From Thermococcus zilligii AN1 (lineage in GTDB: Archaea > Methanobacteriota_B > Thermococci > Thermococcales > Thermococcaceae), in the NCBI RefSeq assembly GCF_000258515.1, contig NZ_AJLF01000001.1, positions 310,001-374,000 of the forward strand: DNA of 64,000 nt, given 5' to 3'. The position numbers and the translations under genes are program-made. The notes beneath the pieces were generated by a model. The model was given only the letters and a program-made list of their open reading frames with translations. It was not told the origin of the DNA and ran no database searches. This document shows positions 44,479 to 51,570 of the stretch, one piece after another (position 1 is the stretch's first letter; each line of letters starts with the position of its first letter).

Positions 44479-45315
44479 TCACCTCCCCGGCAGGTTTTGG
44501 TTTTTCACATATATCCTTGCGACCAGGTCGTAGAGTTTAAACAGCTGGGCGGCGTTGCCCAGGATGGTTTCAGTCTTTCCAAGAATTAGATACCCGTGAT
44601 TCTCAAGGGAGTCGTAGAGCTTCCGAAAAACTCCCTCCTGCGCCTCCTTGGTCATGTATATCAGCACGTTTCGTATGAAGATCATGTCAAAGCCTCTGGG
44701 ATAAGCGTCCGACAGGAGGTTGAACTGCCTGAACTGAACGTGGCCCCTTATTTTCGGGGAGATGCGGTAGTGGTCCCCCATCGGAAGAAAGTACTTGCTG
44801 ATCATGTGCTTTGGAACGCTCTTCTCCACGATCTCCCTGGGGTAGATTCCCTTGATGGCCGTGTTCAGGGCCTCCCTGTCGATGTCGGTGGCCAGTATCT
44901 TAATATTGAACCGAGGTAGCTGATCCCCGAGGAACTCACTGAACATCATGGCTATTGAGTACGGCTCCTGCCCAGTGGAGCACGCCGCGCTCCAGACGTT
45001 TATGGTGCTGTCATGGTGCCGTTTTTTGAACTCAATGAGCTCGGGAAGGACTTTCCTCTCCAGCGTTTTCCAGACAATGGGATCCCTGAAAAATTCCGTG
45101 ACGTTTATGGCAACGGTAAGGAGGAGATCCTCGAGTTCCTGCTTGTTCCTCTTTATCAGCTGGTAGTACTCCATGAAGTCGTTTATTCCGAGCTTCCGCA
45201 TCCTTGCGCGTATCCTCCTGATGAGGTAGGAGTCTTTATACCCCTGGCCGCTGGTGTTCAGGTGCTTGAAGAGCTCCTGCTTTATAAGCTGATAGCCCCT
45301 GTCTTCGGTATCCAT
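44479..45315 (-). CDS. cheR: Chemotaxis protein methyltransferase CheR
   Basis: Methylates glutamates of chemoreceptors with SAM. 278 residues: the N-terminal helical domain (LIRRIRARMRKLGINDFMEYYQLI), then VTEFFRDPIVWKTLE, the SAM site in VWSAACSTGQEPYSIAMMFSE, ILATDIDREALNTA and the catalytic-domain end FIRNVLIYMTKEAQ. The length is normal. ATG 45315 has GGAGGT eight bases upstream. First gene of the che operon; its leader is about 60 bases and the shared 17-bp element lies just upstream of its TATA box. Confidence 0.95.
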   Translation of the reverse strand: MDTEDRGYQLIKQELFKHLNTSGQGYKDSYLIRRIRARMRKLGINDFMEYYQLIKRNKQELEDLLLTVAINVTEFFRDPIVWKTLERKVLPELIEFKKRHHDSTINVWSAACSTGQEPYSIAMMFSEFLGDQLPRFNIKILATDIDREALNTAIKGIYPREIVEKSVPKHMISKYFLPMGDHYRISPKIRGHVQFRQFNLLSDAYPRGFDMIFIRNVLIYMTKEAQEGVFRKLYDSLENHGYLILGKTETILGNAAQLFKLYDLVARIYVKNQNLPGR

Positions 45316-45396
45316 AACTTTAACCTCCGGCAGTTAGACCCCCCTTCAAAGGTTCTTCCGCGCGGTTAGACTTACTACAATTACTATGCCGTGCTC

Positions 45397-45405
45397 ATTA
45401 AAAAA
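45397..45405 (-). promoter_or_regulatory. TATA box for the che operon
   Basis: Leftward TTTTTTAAT. Transcription is expected near 45375, giving a leader of about 60 bases before cheR. Confidence 0.45.
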
Positions 45406-45410
45406 CCCTT

Positions 45411-45443
45411 GCGTGTATGTGTATGTGTAGGTGCATATGTAGG
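45411..45443 (-). promoter_or_regulatory. TACATA-like repeats and shared 17-bp element upstream of che operon
   Basis: Reading leftward, TACATA (45441-45436) is followed by three TACAC(A/G) units in 6-bp steps. The 17 bp at 45423-45439 are identical (opposite strand) to 4796-4812 upstream of two uncharacterised genes. The site abuts the leftward TATA box, the position used by the archaellum activator EarA, for which I recall TACATA-type sites in Methanococcus. The mcp-cheW promoter lies about 60 bp away on the other side. Confidence 0.55.
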
Positions 45444-45502
45444 GTTTATCAAGGCTTTTTTTCGCGAAATCGCTCAGCCCAGATTTGAAAACGCCCAACG
45501 AA

Positions 45503-45512
45503 AACTTTTTAT
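45503..45512 (+). promoter_or_regulatory. TATA box for mcp-cheW
   Basis: AACTTTTTAT preceded by CGAA. Predicted transcription start near 45533, leaving a leader of about 75 bases. The whole region 45316-45610 between cheR and mcp carries only regulatory sequence. Confidence 0.4.
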
Positions 45513-45610
45513 GTTCTTGTTGAATAGTAAACAGTGTTTGAGGGGCATTTTGATCAACCCCCAGCTTGGGCTCGAATCACACTTGGACTATCTCCAGTTC
45601 GGTGGTGAAT

Positions 45611-46927
45611 ATGAGAGCGACAATAGCCGGTGCCGTTGTAGCTCCCCCGGTAGTTGCCGGGCTCCTTGCGTATAGTGGACACCCCCTGATAGGACTCGCC
45701 GGTGGAGTTGCCGTCGGCGTTGTTGTGGCCGAGTACGTTGAGAACGCGTACATCCAGAGGAACAAGTATGCCCTCGTGAAGAAGGTTCTCGCGGCCCTCA
45801 GCAGGGGAGAAAGCGTTTCGATACCTCCGGAACTCAGTGATATTGAAGAATACTTAGTAACCCTGGAGAAGCGTGAAAGCCCAGATCTCCGCTCCCTCCT
45901 TGAGGATCTCAACAGGGTGGCCCAGGGCGATCTCAAGGCTAAAGTTCCTGCGACGTCGGCACTTCTTAAAGCTTACAACGAGGTCAAAAGGAACTGGATA
46001 GAAATGCTTGCAACTATAAAGGACACGCTTCGGGACATTAAGAATGACCTGGGTAGCATCGGTGAAGCCGCCGGATCCCTCGAGGCCCTGGAACGTGCTT
46101 ACGATGCTCTAAACAACCTCGTGTCCCGCCTTGAAACGCAGAGCCTTAAGATAGCTGAGCTCAACGACCACATACAGGCCCTTTCCGCTGCCATAGAGCA
46201 GATAAGCACCCAGACCCAGCAGGTTGCGGAGTTTACAATAGAATCCGCCAAAGCCGCTGAGGACGGGAAGAAGATTTCCGATGAGGCCGCCCTGAAGGTC
46301 GCCAAGATCAATGAGGTAAGCAAGGATATGGAGCAGGCGGTCAAGATACTCTCGGAGTACTCCGAGAAAATAGGACAGATCGTTGACGTCATCACGGATA
46401 TCGCTGAGCAGACTAACTTGCTCGCTTTGAACGCGGCCATTGAAGCGGCCAGGGCCGGTGAGCAAGGCAGGGGATTTGCTGTGGTTGCAGACAGCGTTAG
46501 GGAACTCGCGGAGCAGTCCCGGAGCTCAGCCAAGCAGATAGGTGACCTCATAAAGGAGATGCAGGAGAGTGTTGGTAGCGTTGTTTCCTCCATACACGAG
46601 AACACTCAGGTTACCTATGAAGTTGGGGAGTCCATACAGCACCTTATAGCGGCCTTTGATGACATCGCAAGGAGGGCGAATGAGATAGCCAACATGATGA
46701 ACGAGATATCCAAGGGCGTTGACCAGCAGGCAAGTGCCGTCCAGTACCTGGTGAGCGCCGTGGACGGTATATTGTCCGTTAACTCCGAGCTCTCAGAGAC
46801 CGCCAAAGAGGCCGTGGAGATCTCAAGCGAGGCGTCATCAAAGGCCAGGCCACTGAGGGGGATACTCAACCGGTTGGTTGGGCGGCTTGAAGGGCTTATT
46901 GGTATCGTTGAACGTATCAAGGTTTGA
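45611..46927 (+). CDS. Methyl-accepting chemotaxis protein without sensor domain
   Basis: 438 residues. Two close hydrophobic stretches at the N-terminus ([19 protein letters not shown] and [15 protein letters not shown]) with almost no loop between them, so no extracytoplasmic sensor. A HAMP-like region follows (about 60-115, [16 protein letters not shown]), then the signalling coiled coil with tip [21 protein letters not shown] and [21 protein letters not shown]. It may respond to membrane state or to a cytoplasmic partner. ATG 45611 has GGTGGT four bases upstream; the in-frame ATG at 45566 is less likely. cheW follows after 11 bases. Confidence 0.92.
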   Translation: MRATIAGAVVAPPVVAGLLAYSGHPLIGLAGGVAVGVVVAEYVENAYIQRNKYALVKKVLAALSRGESVSIPPELSDIEEYLVTLEKRESPDLRSLLEDLNRVAQGDLKAKVPATSALLKAYNEVKRNWIEMLATIKDTLRDIKNDLGSIGEAAGSLEALERAYDALNNLVSRLETQSLKIAELNDHIQALSAAIEQISTQTQQVAEFTIESAKAAEDGKKISDEAALKVAKINEVSKDMEQAVKILSEYSEKIGQIVDVITDIAEQTNLLALNAAIEAARAGEQGRGFAVVADSVRELAEQSRSSAKQIGDLIKEMQESVGSVVSSIHENTQVTYEVGESIQHLIAAFDDIARRANEIANMMNEISKGVDQQASAVQYLVSAVDGILSVNSELSETAKEAVEISSEASSKARPLRGILNRLVGRLEGLIGIVERIKV

Positions 46928-46938
46928 GGTGAACGGCT

Positions 46939-47376
46939 ATGGCTGAAGTTCAGGTTGTGGCCTTTAGGGTTGGAAACGAGGAGTTCTGCCTTGAGATATC
47001 CAAGGTTCGGGAGATAAAGGAGATGATGCCCATAACCAGGGTTCCCAACGCGCCGGATTACGTGGAGGGTGTCATAAACCTCAGGGGACAGATAACCACC
47101 GTTGTCAACCTCAAGAAGAAGCTCGGCTACTACGATGACGAAGGCCTCAGCAACAAAAAGATCATCATAGCGGAAGTTAAGGGCGAGGTAATCGGCATAA
47201 TCGTTGATGCCGTGTCGGACGTCGTGACCCTCACGGAAGATCAGATCGAGCCCACCCCTAAGACCCTGGTCTCAAAGATGGACACCCGCTTCATCAAGGG
47301 AATAGCAAAGATAAACAACGGGGAGAGGCTTCTCATAATGATCGACCTTGAGAAGCTCTTCGGAGAGGAGTGGTGA
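46939..47376 (+). CDS. cheW: Chemotaxis coupling protein CheW
   Basis: Adaptor between chemoreceptors and CheA. 145 residues, normal length, with VVAFRVGNEEFCLEISKVREI, the conserved VPNAPDYVEGVINLRGQI cut to its core and VDAVSDVVTL, ending RLLIMIDLEKLF. ATG 46939 follows the receptor gene with GGTGAA five bases upstream. The stop abuts the convergent X2 gene, so X2 may be counted as part of the chemotaxis island. Confidence 0.95.
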   Translation: MAEVQVVAFRVGNEEFCLEISKVREIKEMMPITRVPNAPDYVEGVINLRGQITTVVNLKKKLGYYDDEGLSNKKIIIAEVKGEVIGIIVDAVSDVVTLTEDQIEPTPKTLVSKMDTRFIKGIAKINNGERLLIMIDLEKLFGEEW

Positions 47377-48483
47377 TCAGAGGCCCAGCTCCTTCAGGAG
47401 CTCCTCGAGTTCTTTTTTGGATGATTTTTTCTCTGCTTTTTGGTCTTCCTCCGAGATTTTCTCCCCGCCGAGCCGCGACATCAGCATCTCGACCTGCTCT
47501 TCGAGCTTCCTCAGCTCCTCGAACTGGACCTTGAGCTTCTCGTAGAACTCCTTCTCTATCGGGGTTACCGGCACGGGCTCGTTTATCATCTCGGCCAGCG
47601 AATCTATCTCCCCAGCAACCTTGTAGATGATCCTGTGGATCTCTATGAAGCTCTTCTCCGGGTTCAGCTCCTTGCCGTTTTTCTCGTCCTTCATGGGCAG
47701 TTCAAGCCTCTTGACCAGGATCATTATGTCCCTGAAGCGCGAGTACACCTCCTCCTCTGGAACAGCTATTACCGTGAGCTTCCGCAGGTTTTTGAGGAGT
47801 CCAAGGAGGCTCTCTTTTAGGGAATAGAACTCATCCTTTCCCTTCTCCGTGAGAACGTAAACCTTCGCTATATCCCTTAGAGATAGGAGGGCCCTCTTTG
47901 CCTCCATGAGGCCGGAGTTTATCTTCTCTGGCTCAAGGGTTATTGCAACCGTTATGAGATCCAGGAACTCCTTTACTTCCTTTTCCTTCCTCCTCTCGAT
48001 CAAATCCTCCAGGTGCTCTATCTCCTCCTCGACCTCTCTCAGAAGCTCCTCCTTGAGCTGAGCCTTCAGCTCCTCCTTTCCTGTGAGCACCTTTTCCTCC
48101 AGGCTCTGCACCGAAGATTTAAGCTCCTCCACCTCTTTCCTTAGAGCTCCCACCTCGTACGTGGCCTGAACGTTTCCCTTCTCAAGCTCCTTGAGCTTCT
48201 CCTTTAAAGTCTCCTCGAGCTTTGCGACTTTCTCCGAGAGGGATTTAAGTTTCCATTCCTCAGCGGTCTCCCCTCTGTTGCTCTTCAACCTCTCAACTTC
48301 AGCGGCCAGGGAGTTTATTTTCTCGAGAACGTCCTTTTTGAAGGACTCTATATTTTCAAGGGAGCTCTCTGTCTCGTTTTTGAGCTCAAAAAAGCGCGAC
48401 TTTACCTTTTCAGCTATATCCGTGGCGTAGTAGACCGCGAAACCTGCGAGGGCAGTGGCGACTATTGAAAGGTACTCGATCAT
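47377..48483 (-). CDS. X2: membrane-anchored long coiled-coil protein beside cheW
   Basis: 368 residues. A single N-terminal membrane helix (YLSIVATALAGFAVYYA), about 150 residues of charged coiled coil (for example KKDVLEKINSLAAEVERLK, EELKAQLKEELLREVEEEI), a helical domain (about 165-250) and a region (250-339) that matches X1 by eye, ending in RLGGEKIS and a KKELEELLKELGL tail. It could span between receptor arrays and other cell-pole structures, but no known function is recognised. ATG 48483 has GGTGATC upstream and a TATA box at 48526-48536. Convergent with cheW, one base apart. Confidence 0.8.
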   Translation of the reverse strand: MIEYLSIVATALAGFAVYYATDIAEKVKSRFFELKNETESSLENIESFKKDVLEKINSLAAEVERLKSNRGETAEEWKLKSLSEKVAKLEETLKEKLKELEKGNVQATYEVGALRKEVEELKSSVQSLEEKVLTGKEELKAQLKEELLREVEEEIEHLEDLIERRKEKEVKEFLDLITVAITLEPEKINSGLMEAKRALLSLRDIAKVYVLTEKGKDEFYSLKESLLGLLKNLRKLTVIAVPEEEVYSRFRDIMILVKRLELPMKDEKNGKELNPEKSFIEIHRIIYKVAGEIDSLAEMINEPVPVTPIEKEFYEKLKVQFEELRKLEEQVEMLMSRLGGEKISEEDQKAEKKSSKKELEELLKELGL

Positions 48484-48822
48484 CCATGATCACCGCGTTG
48501 CCACTGTATTGGTTATTCCCCAAGTCCTATTTAAGGTTTCTCATCAAAGCTTGGAACCTCTCCAATCAAAGCGAGGTTTTCGGTGATATCCGCCGAATTT
48601 TGAGAGTTACTAATATGACATTCCGGATGACGTGGAGAGGCCCAATGAGACCGTAATCTCGGAGAGTTCGCCGAACTCCAGAAGAGGAATGCGAAGGTCA
48701 ACACCAGGGCCCAGTCGAAGCTGAGTAAAACATGAGATTCCTGAGGACGGGAAGATATTTTGTGACCCTGGCTGAAGGGCGATAAAAATAAGAACCGGGG
48801 AAAGGGGCAACGGGGCCCTCCA
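48484..48822. other. 339-bp gap: X2 promoter and possible gene remnant
   Basis: The left end holds the X2 promoter (leftward CCTTAAATAGG, 48526-48536). In the middle, a frame on the + strand ending near 48736 reads LGEFAELQKRNAKVNTRAQ after a stop near 48645, which looks like the end of a charged coiled-coil protein with its beginning lost; the adjoining frame (VERPNETVISESSPN) suggests a frameshift. No intact gene is seen. Confidence 0.3.
48526..48536 (-). promoter_or_regulatory. TATA box for X2
   Basis: Leftward CCTTAAATAGG; transcription is expected near 48505, about 20 bases before the ATG at 48483. Confidence 0.5.
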
Positions 48823-49557
48823 CTAAAGGAAAGCGTGCCTGTGTTTGTAGAGCCCCACGACCGAACTCAGCACAAGGTAAAGTTCCACGGCCGCTAGCAA
48901 CACGAGGACGATCAGGTAGCCCTTTGCAAAGGCTGTGCTCTTGCCGAGGTGCTGGGCTATTTCTGCTATCTTCGAGGGGTCGTTTAGGTTTCTCATGCCG
49001 TAACTCAGCGCCATGGCTCCAACTATAATAGGTATTGGGATGGCGGAATACGCAAGGAGGAGACCCAGGTAGCCCCTCCTCTGGAGGGAGAGCATTGAAA
49101 GGATTATGGGGATCGCCAGGATCAGGGCCGTTATTGAGAGGAATGGGTTCAGGTAGAAGCCGGTGAGCATGAAGAACGCCGTCATCCCGAAAAGGTACTT
49201 CCGGTAGACCCTCTTCAGTTCCTTCATCTTCTCGGGAACGAGGTCATACCAGGCCGAGCGAGAATAAAGGAGCATCCTCTCGGCGAGCCTCATGTAGTTC
49301 CTCTTTCCTTCCTTCTCAATGGCCTTGTCCGTGCTCATGGCCTTAAGCTCCTTCGCTTTCTTGAAAAAGAACTCGGCGAGCTCTTCGTTGTCATTCTTGG
49401 CCTCTTCTGCGAGCTTTTTGAAGTTCCTGGATGCCTCGCTTAGTATTTTCTTCACGCGCTCCTTTTCTTTACTGGTGAGGAGCGTGATGCCTTCAATTCT
49501 ATCGAGAATTGATTCGAGAACCTCGGCTGTTTCAAGCAGAATGTCCCTGCTCTTCAC
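48823..49557 (-). CDS. Uncharacterised membrane protein, 244 residues
   Basis: N-terminal half soluble and helical (EVLESILDRIEGITLLTSKEK, AEEAKNDNEELAEFFFKKA), C-terminal half with four membrane segments (LFGMTAFFMLTGFYLNPFLSI, ALILAIPIILSMLSLQ, LLLAYSAIPIPIIVGAMALS, GYLIVLVLLAAVELYLVLSSV). No family recognised. ATG 49557 lies 36 bases after the stop of the small MetS-like gene, so it is probably transcribed with the NSS transporter. A role with that transporter is possible but not supported by sequence. GGTGTTGACG precedes the start. Confidence 0.7.
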   Translation of the reverse strand: MKSRDILLETAEVLESILDRIEGITLLTSKEKERVKKILSEASRNFKKLAEEAKNDNEELAEFFFKKAKELKAMSTDKAIEKEGKRNYMRLAERMLLYSRSAWYDLVPEKMKELKRVYRKYLFGMTAFFMLTGFYLNPFLSITALILAIPIILSMLSLQRRGYLGLLLAYSAIPIPIIVGAMALSYGMRNLNDPSKIAEIAQHLGKSTAFAKGYLIVLVLLAAVELYLVLSSVVGLYKHRHAFL

Positions 49558-49593
49558 GTCAACACCTCCAAAATTTGAAAAGAAAAAAAAGGC

Positions 49594-49701
49594 TTAAGAC
49601 CCTTTTGCCTTCTCTGCTTTGAGGAGCCTTCCAATGCTCCAGCCTATCAAGGCGAAAATAACGAGCCATGCCGCTAGCATGTAGATTACCCAGCTTTCCA
49701 T
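49594..49701 (-). CDS. 35-residue membrane protein, MetS-like transporter subunit
   Basis: The frame MESWVIYMLAAWLVIFALIG then WSIGRLLKAEKAKGS encodes one membrane helix with a basic tail. It starts 10 bases after the NSS transporter stop, with GGTGGT four bases before the ATG, so it is translated from the same mRNA. Bacterial NSS transporters such as MetP of Corynebacterium need a small single-helix partner (MetS, PF16951-type); size, topology and position fit. Identity is inferred from context and architecture, since the sequence is too short for confident homology. Confidence 0.65.
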   Translation of the reverse strand: MESWVIYMLAAWLVIFALIGWSIGRLLKAEKAKGS

Positions 49702-49711
49702 TTTCACCACC

Positions 49712-51274
49712 TCAGACCCTTATGATGACCTCGTTCTTCTTCAGCTCCTCTGCGTACTTCTTCTTGATTGAGTAGTAGCTCTCTATGGCACCTAAGGCAA
49801 GCAGTACTATTATGGCTATCCTTGCAGGCCACTCCAGCGTTGATCCAACGAGATCCCTGAACATTCCGATTAGCGGGAGCAACAGTAGTATGGGGGCGAT
49901 GTAGAGGATTATTGGCTTGTACCAGCCGGGAACTTCCATCCATGCGCCCTCGTGGAGCTCCTTCCAGAAGTTGTCGGGCTTGAATAGGTAGACCGCTACT
50001 ATGATGTCAAAGAGAGCCAGCAGTGTCAGCTGGAAGCTGACCCAAGCGTCAGCCTGGTCCATATAGCCATCGATGTAAACGACTGGCAGGCCCATTACGA
50101 GGTATATCAGGAATACCAGCCAGGTGCCAATGCTCCTCTTGATGTTGAGGTCCTCCTCAAGCATTGCCGTTAGATAGTTGTACATGGCTATGGCCGATGT
50201 AAAGCCCGCGAACCAGAGGAGGAGGAACCAAACCGCACCGAAGAGCTTTCCAGCACTGCCCATGCTGACGAAGACGTTCGGCAGGCTGGTGTATGCGAAG
50301 CCAAGACCGAACTTCTGGCCAATCCAGGCGAGTGCCTCACTCTTGCCCTGGGCGAGGACATCCGCCGGAACGATCTTGGGAGCATAAGCAGTCGCCAGCG
50401 GTATGGCTATTGAACCGCCGAGGACAACTTCGGCGAACTCGTTGAGTGAAACAGTCGCGAGACCGCTCAACGCGACGTCATCCTTGGGGCCAAGGTAGCT
50501 GGCATAGTTCTGGATGATACCCATGCCGAGCGAGAGGGTGAAGAATATCTGTCCAGTTGCCGCGAGCATTACCTTCCACAGGTTGTTTCCGAGGTAGCTC
50601 CAGTTGGGGCTCCAAACGAACCTAAAGCCATCTATGGTGCTCCAGTTGGGGTCAACGGGGGAGCCTAGGACGAAGACGTAGCCGGCCAGGATAATGGCAA
50701 ATATGTAGAGCAACGGCATCATTACCTTGACCCATCTCTCTATTCCCTTGCTGACACCCTGACCAACGGCTATGGCGAGCAGTATCATTGTTATGCCCCA
50801 GAACAGGAAGACCTGGGCGTGGTTGCCGAGGTAGTTGCTGAAGAAGTCTCCCGGGTTCTGGTTGAAGTAGGCCCCGGTTATGCTGAACCAGGAGTACGCC
50901 GCTGACCAGCCTACGAGGTGCAGGTAGTAGCTGTTGAGGAGCACCGTCAGAGAGGAGGCGAGCATACCGCTGATGACGCCCAGCCAGAGCGCGCTCCTTG
51001 GTTTAAGGCTCTCCCTGGCCATGAGGTAGTACGTTGGGCCGAGGGTACCGTGGCCATACCTGCCACCGTAGCGACCCGCTACCCACTCAATCCACATCAC
51101 TGGAATGCCGAGGAAGAACAGTGCCACGAAGTACGGCACCATGAATGCGCCGCCGCCGTTTTGGGCCACCTGCGTCGGGAACCTGACGAAGTTGCCAAGG
51201 CCAATGGCGTTTCCAGCCATGGCCAAAATCAAACCGAGTTTAGTTGCCCATTGATCCCTCTGCTCCAATTCCAT
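49712..51274 (-). CDS. Sodium-dependent NSS (SNF) family transporter
   Basis: 520 residues, about twelve membrane helices; sodium-coupled uptake of amino acids or related compounds. The family's first helix is clear: ATKLGLILAMAGNAIGLGNFVRFP, containing the unwound G-N-A-I-G-L-G-N-F-V-R-F-P sodium and substrate site; FFTLSLGMGIIQNYASY is the helix 6 counterpart. Substrate unknown; methionine/alanine are candidates because of the MetS-like partner. ATG 51274 follows GGGGGGTGA. The promoter (TATA 51361-51372, leftward) is framed by direct repeats and the leader of about 65 bases can form two alternative hairpins. Confidence 0.93.
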   Translation of the reverse strand: MELEQRDQWATKLGLILAMAGNAIGLGNFVRFPTQVAQNGGGAFMVPYFVALFFLGIPVMWIEWVAGRYGGRYGHGTLGPTYYLMARESLKPRSALWLGVISGMLASSLTVLLNSYYLHLVGWSAAYSWFSITGAYFNQNPGDFFSNYLGNHAQVFLFWGITMILLAIAVGQGVSKGIERWVKVMMPLLYIFAIILAGYVFVLGSPVDPNWSTIDGFRFVWSPNWSYLGNNLWKVMLAATGQIFFTLSLGMGIIQNYASYLGPKDDVALSGLATVSLNEFAEVVLGGSIAIPLATAYAPKIVPADVLAQGKSEALAWIGQKFGLGFAYTSLPNVFVSMGSAGKLFGAVWFLLLWFAGFTSAIAMYNYLTAMLEEDLNIKRSIGTWLVFLIYLVMGLPVVYIDGYMDQADAWVSFQLTLLALFDIIVAVYLFKPDNFWKELHEGAWMEVPGWYKPIILYIAPILLLLPLIGMFRDLVGSTLEWPARIAIIVLLALGAIESYYSIKKKYAEELKKNEVIIRV

Positions 51275-51289
51275 TCACCCCCCTTATTT

Positions 51290-51324
51290 GGGTACCCCCC
51301 GGGAAAACAAAAATGTACCCGGGG
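51290..51324 (-). promoter_or_regulatory. Alternative hairpins in the NSS transporter leader
   Basis: Within the predicted leader, CCCCGGG (51318-51324 side) can pair with CCCGGGG (51297-51303) leaving a 14-base loop, or GGGTAC (51315-51320) can pair with GTACCC (51290-51295). The two pairings use the same bases and exclude each other. The ribosome site is 13 or more bases downstream. No known riboswitch family is recognised. Confidence 0.35.
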
Positions 51325-51351
51325 ACAAGATGGGACAGTAAATCTCTATGG

Positions 51352-51381
51352 CGGACATCCTTAAAACCTTTTCGGACATCC
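51352..51381 (-). promoter_or_regulatory. NSS transporter promoter with flanking 9-bp direct repeats
   Basis: CGGACATCC at 51352-51360 and 51373-51381, 21 bp apart start to start, enclose exactly the leftward TATA element AAAAGGTTTTAA (51361-51372). A protein bound to both would sit on one face of the DNA and cover TBP's site, as expected of a repressor. Confidence 0.6.
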
Positions 51382-51507
51382 ATCACGATTTTCGTTCAAC
51401 TTTTGACAGAATAATACAACCTGCAAGGATTTTCCGAAGTATATCTATGGCAGAAACGGTGAATACTACTCTGAATGACATAAGCAGCCCCTCCCCCGCC
51501 CGGCAAA

Positions 51508-51517
51508 GTTTATTAAT
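51508..51517 (+). promoter_or_regulatory. TATA box for the ABC binding protein gene
   Basis: GTTTATTAAT preceded by GCAAA; predicted transcription start near 51538. The remaining leader of about 30 bases is too short for a thiamine riboswitch. Confidence 0.6.
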
Positions 51518-51570
51518 CCCCGCAAAGACCAGGTTATGAAAAACAAAAACTTGATTTTGGAGGTGGGAGC

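Noticed and set aside
45566-45611. tRNA T-loop-like GGGCTCGAATCAC upstream of mcp
   Set aside because: No acceptor or anticodon stems around it; part of the mcp leader.
51518-51570. Thiamine (THI-box) riboswitch before the binding protein gene
   Set aside because: Leader is only about 30 bases and lacks the conserved THI-box sequence.
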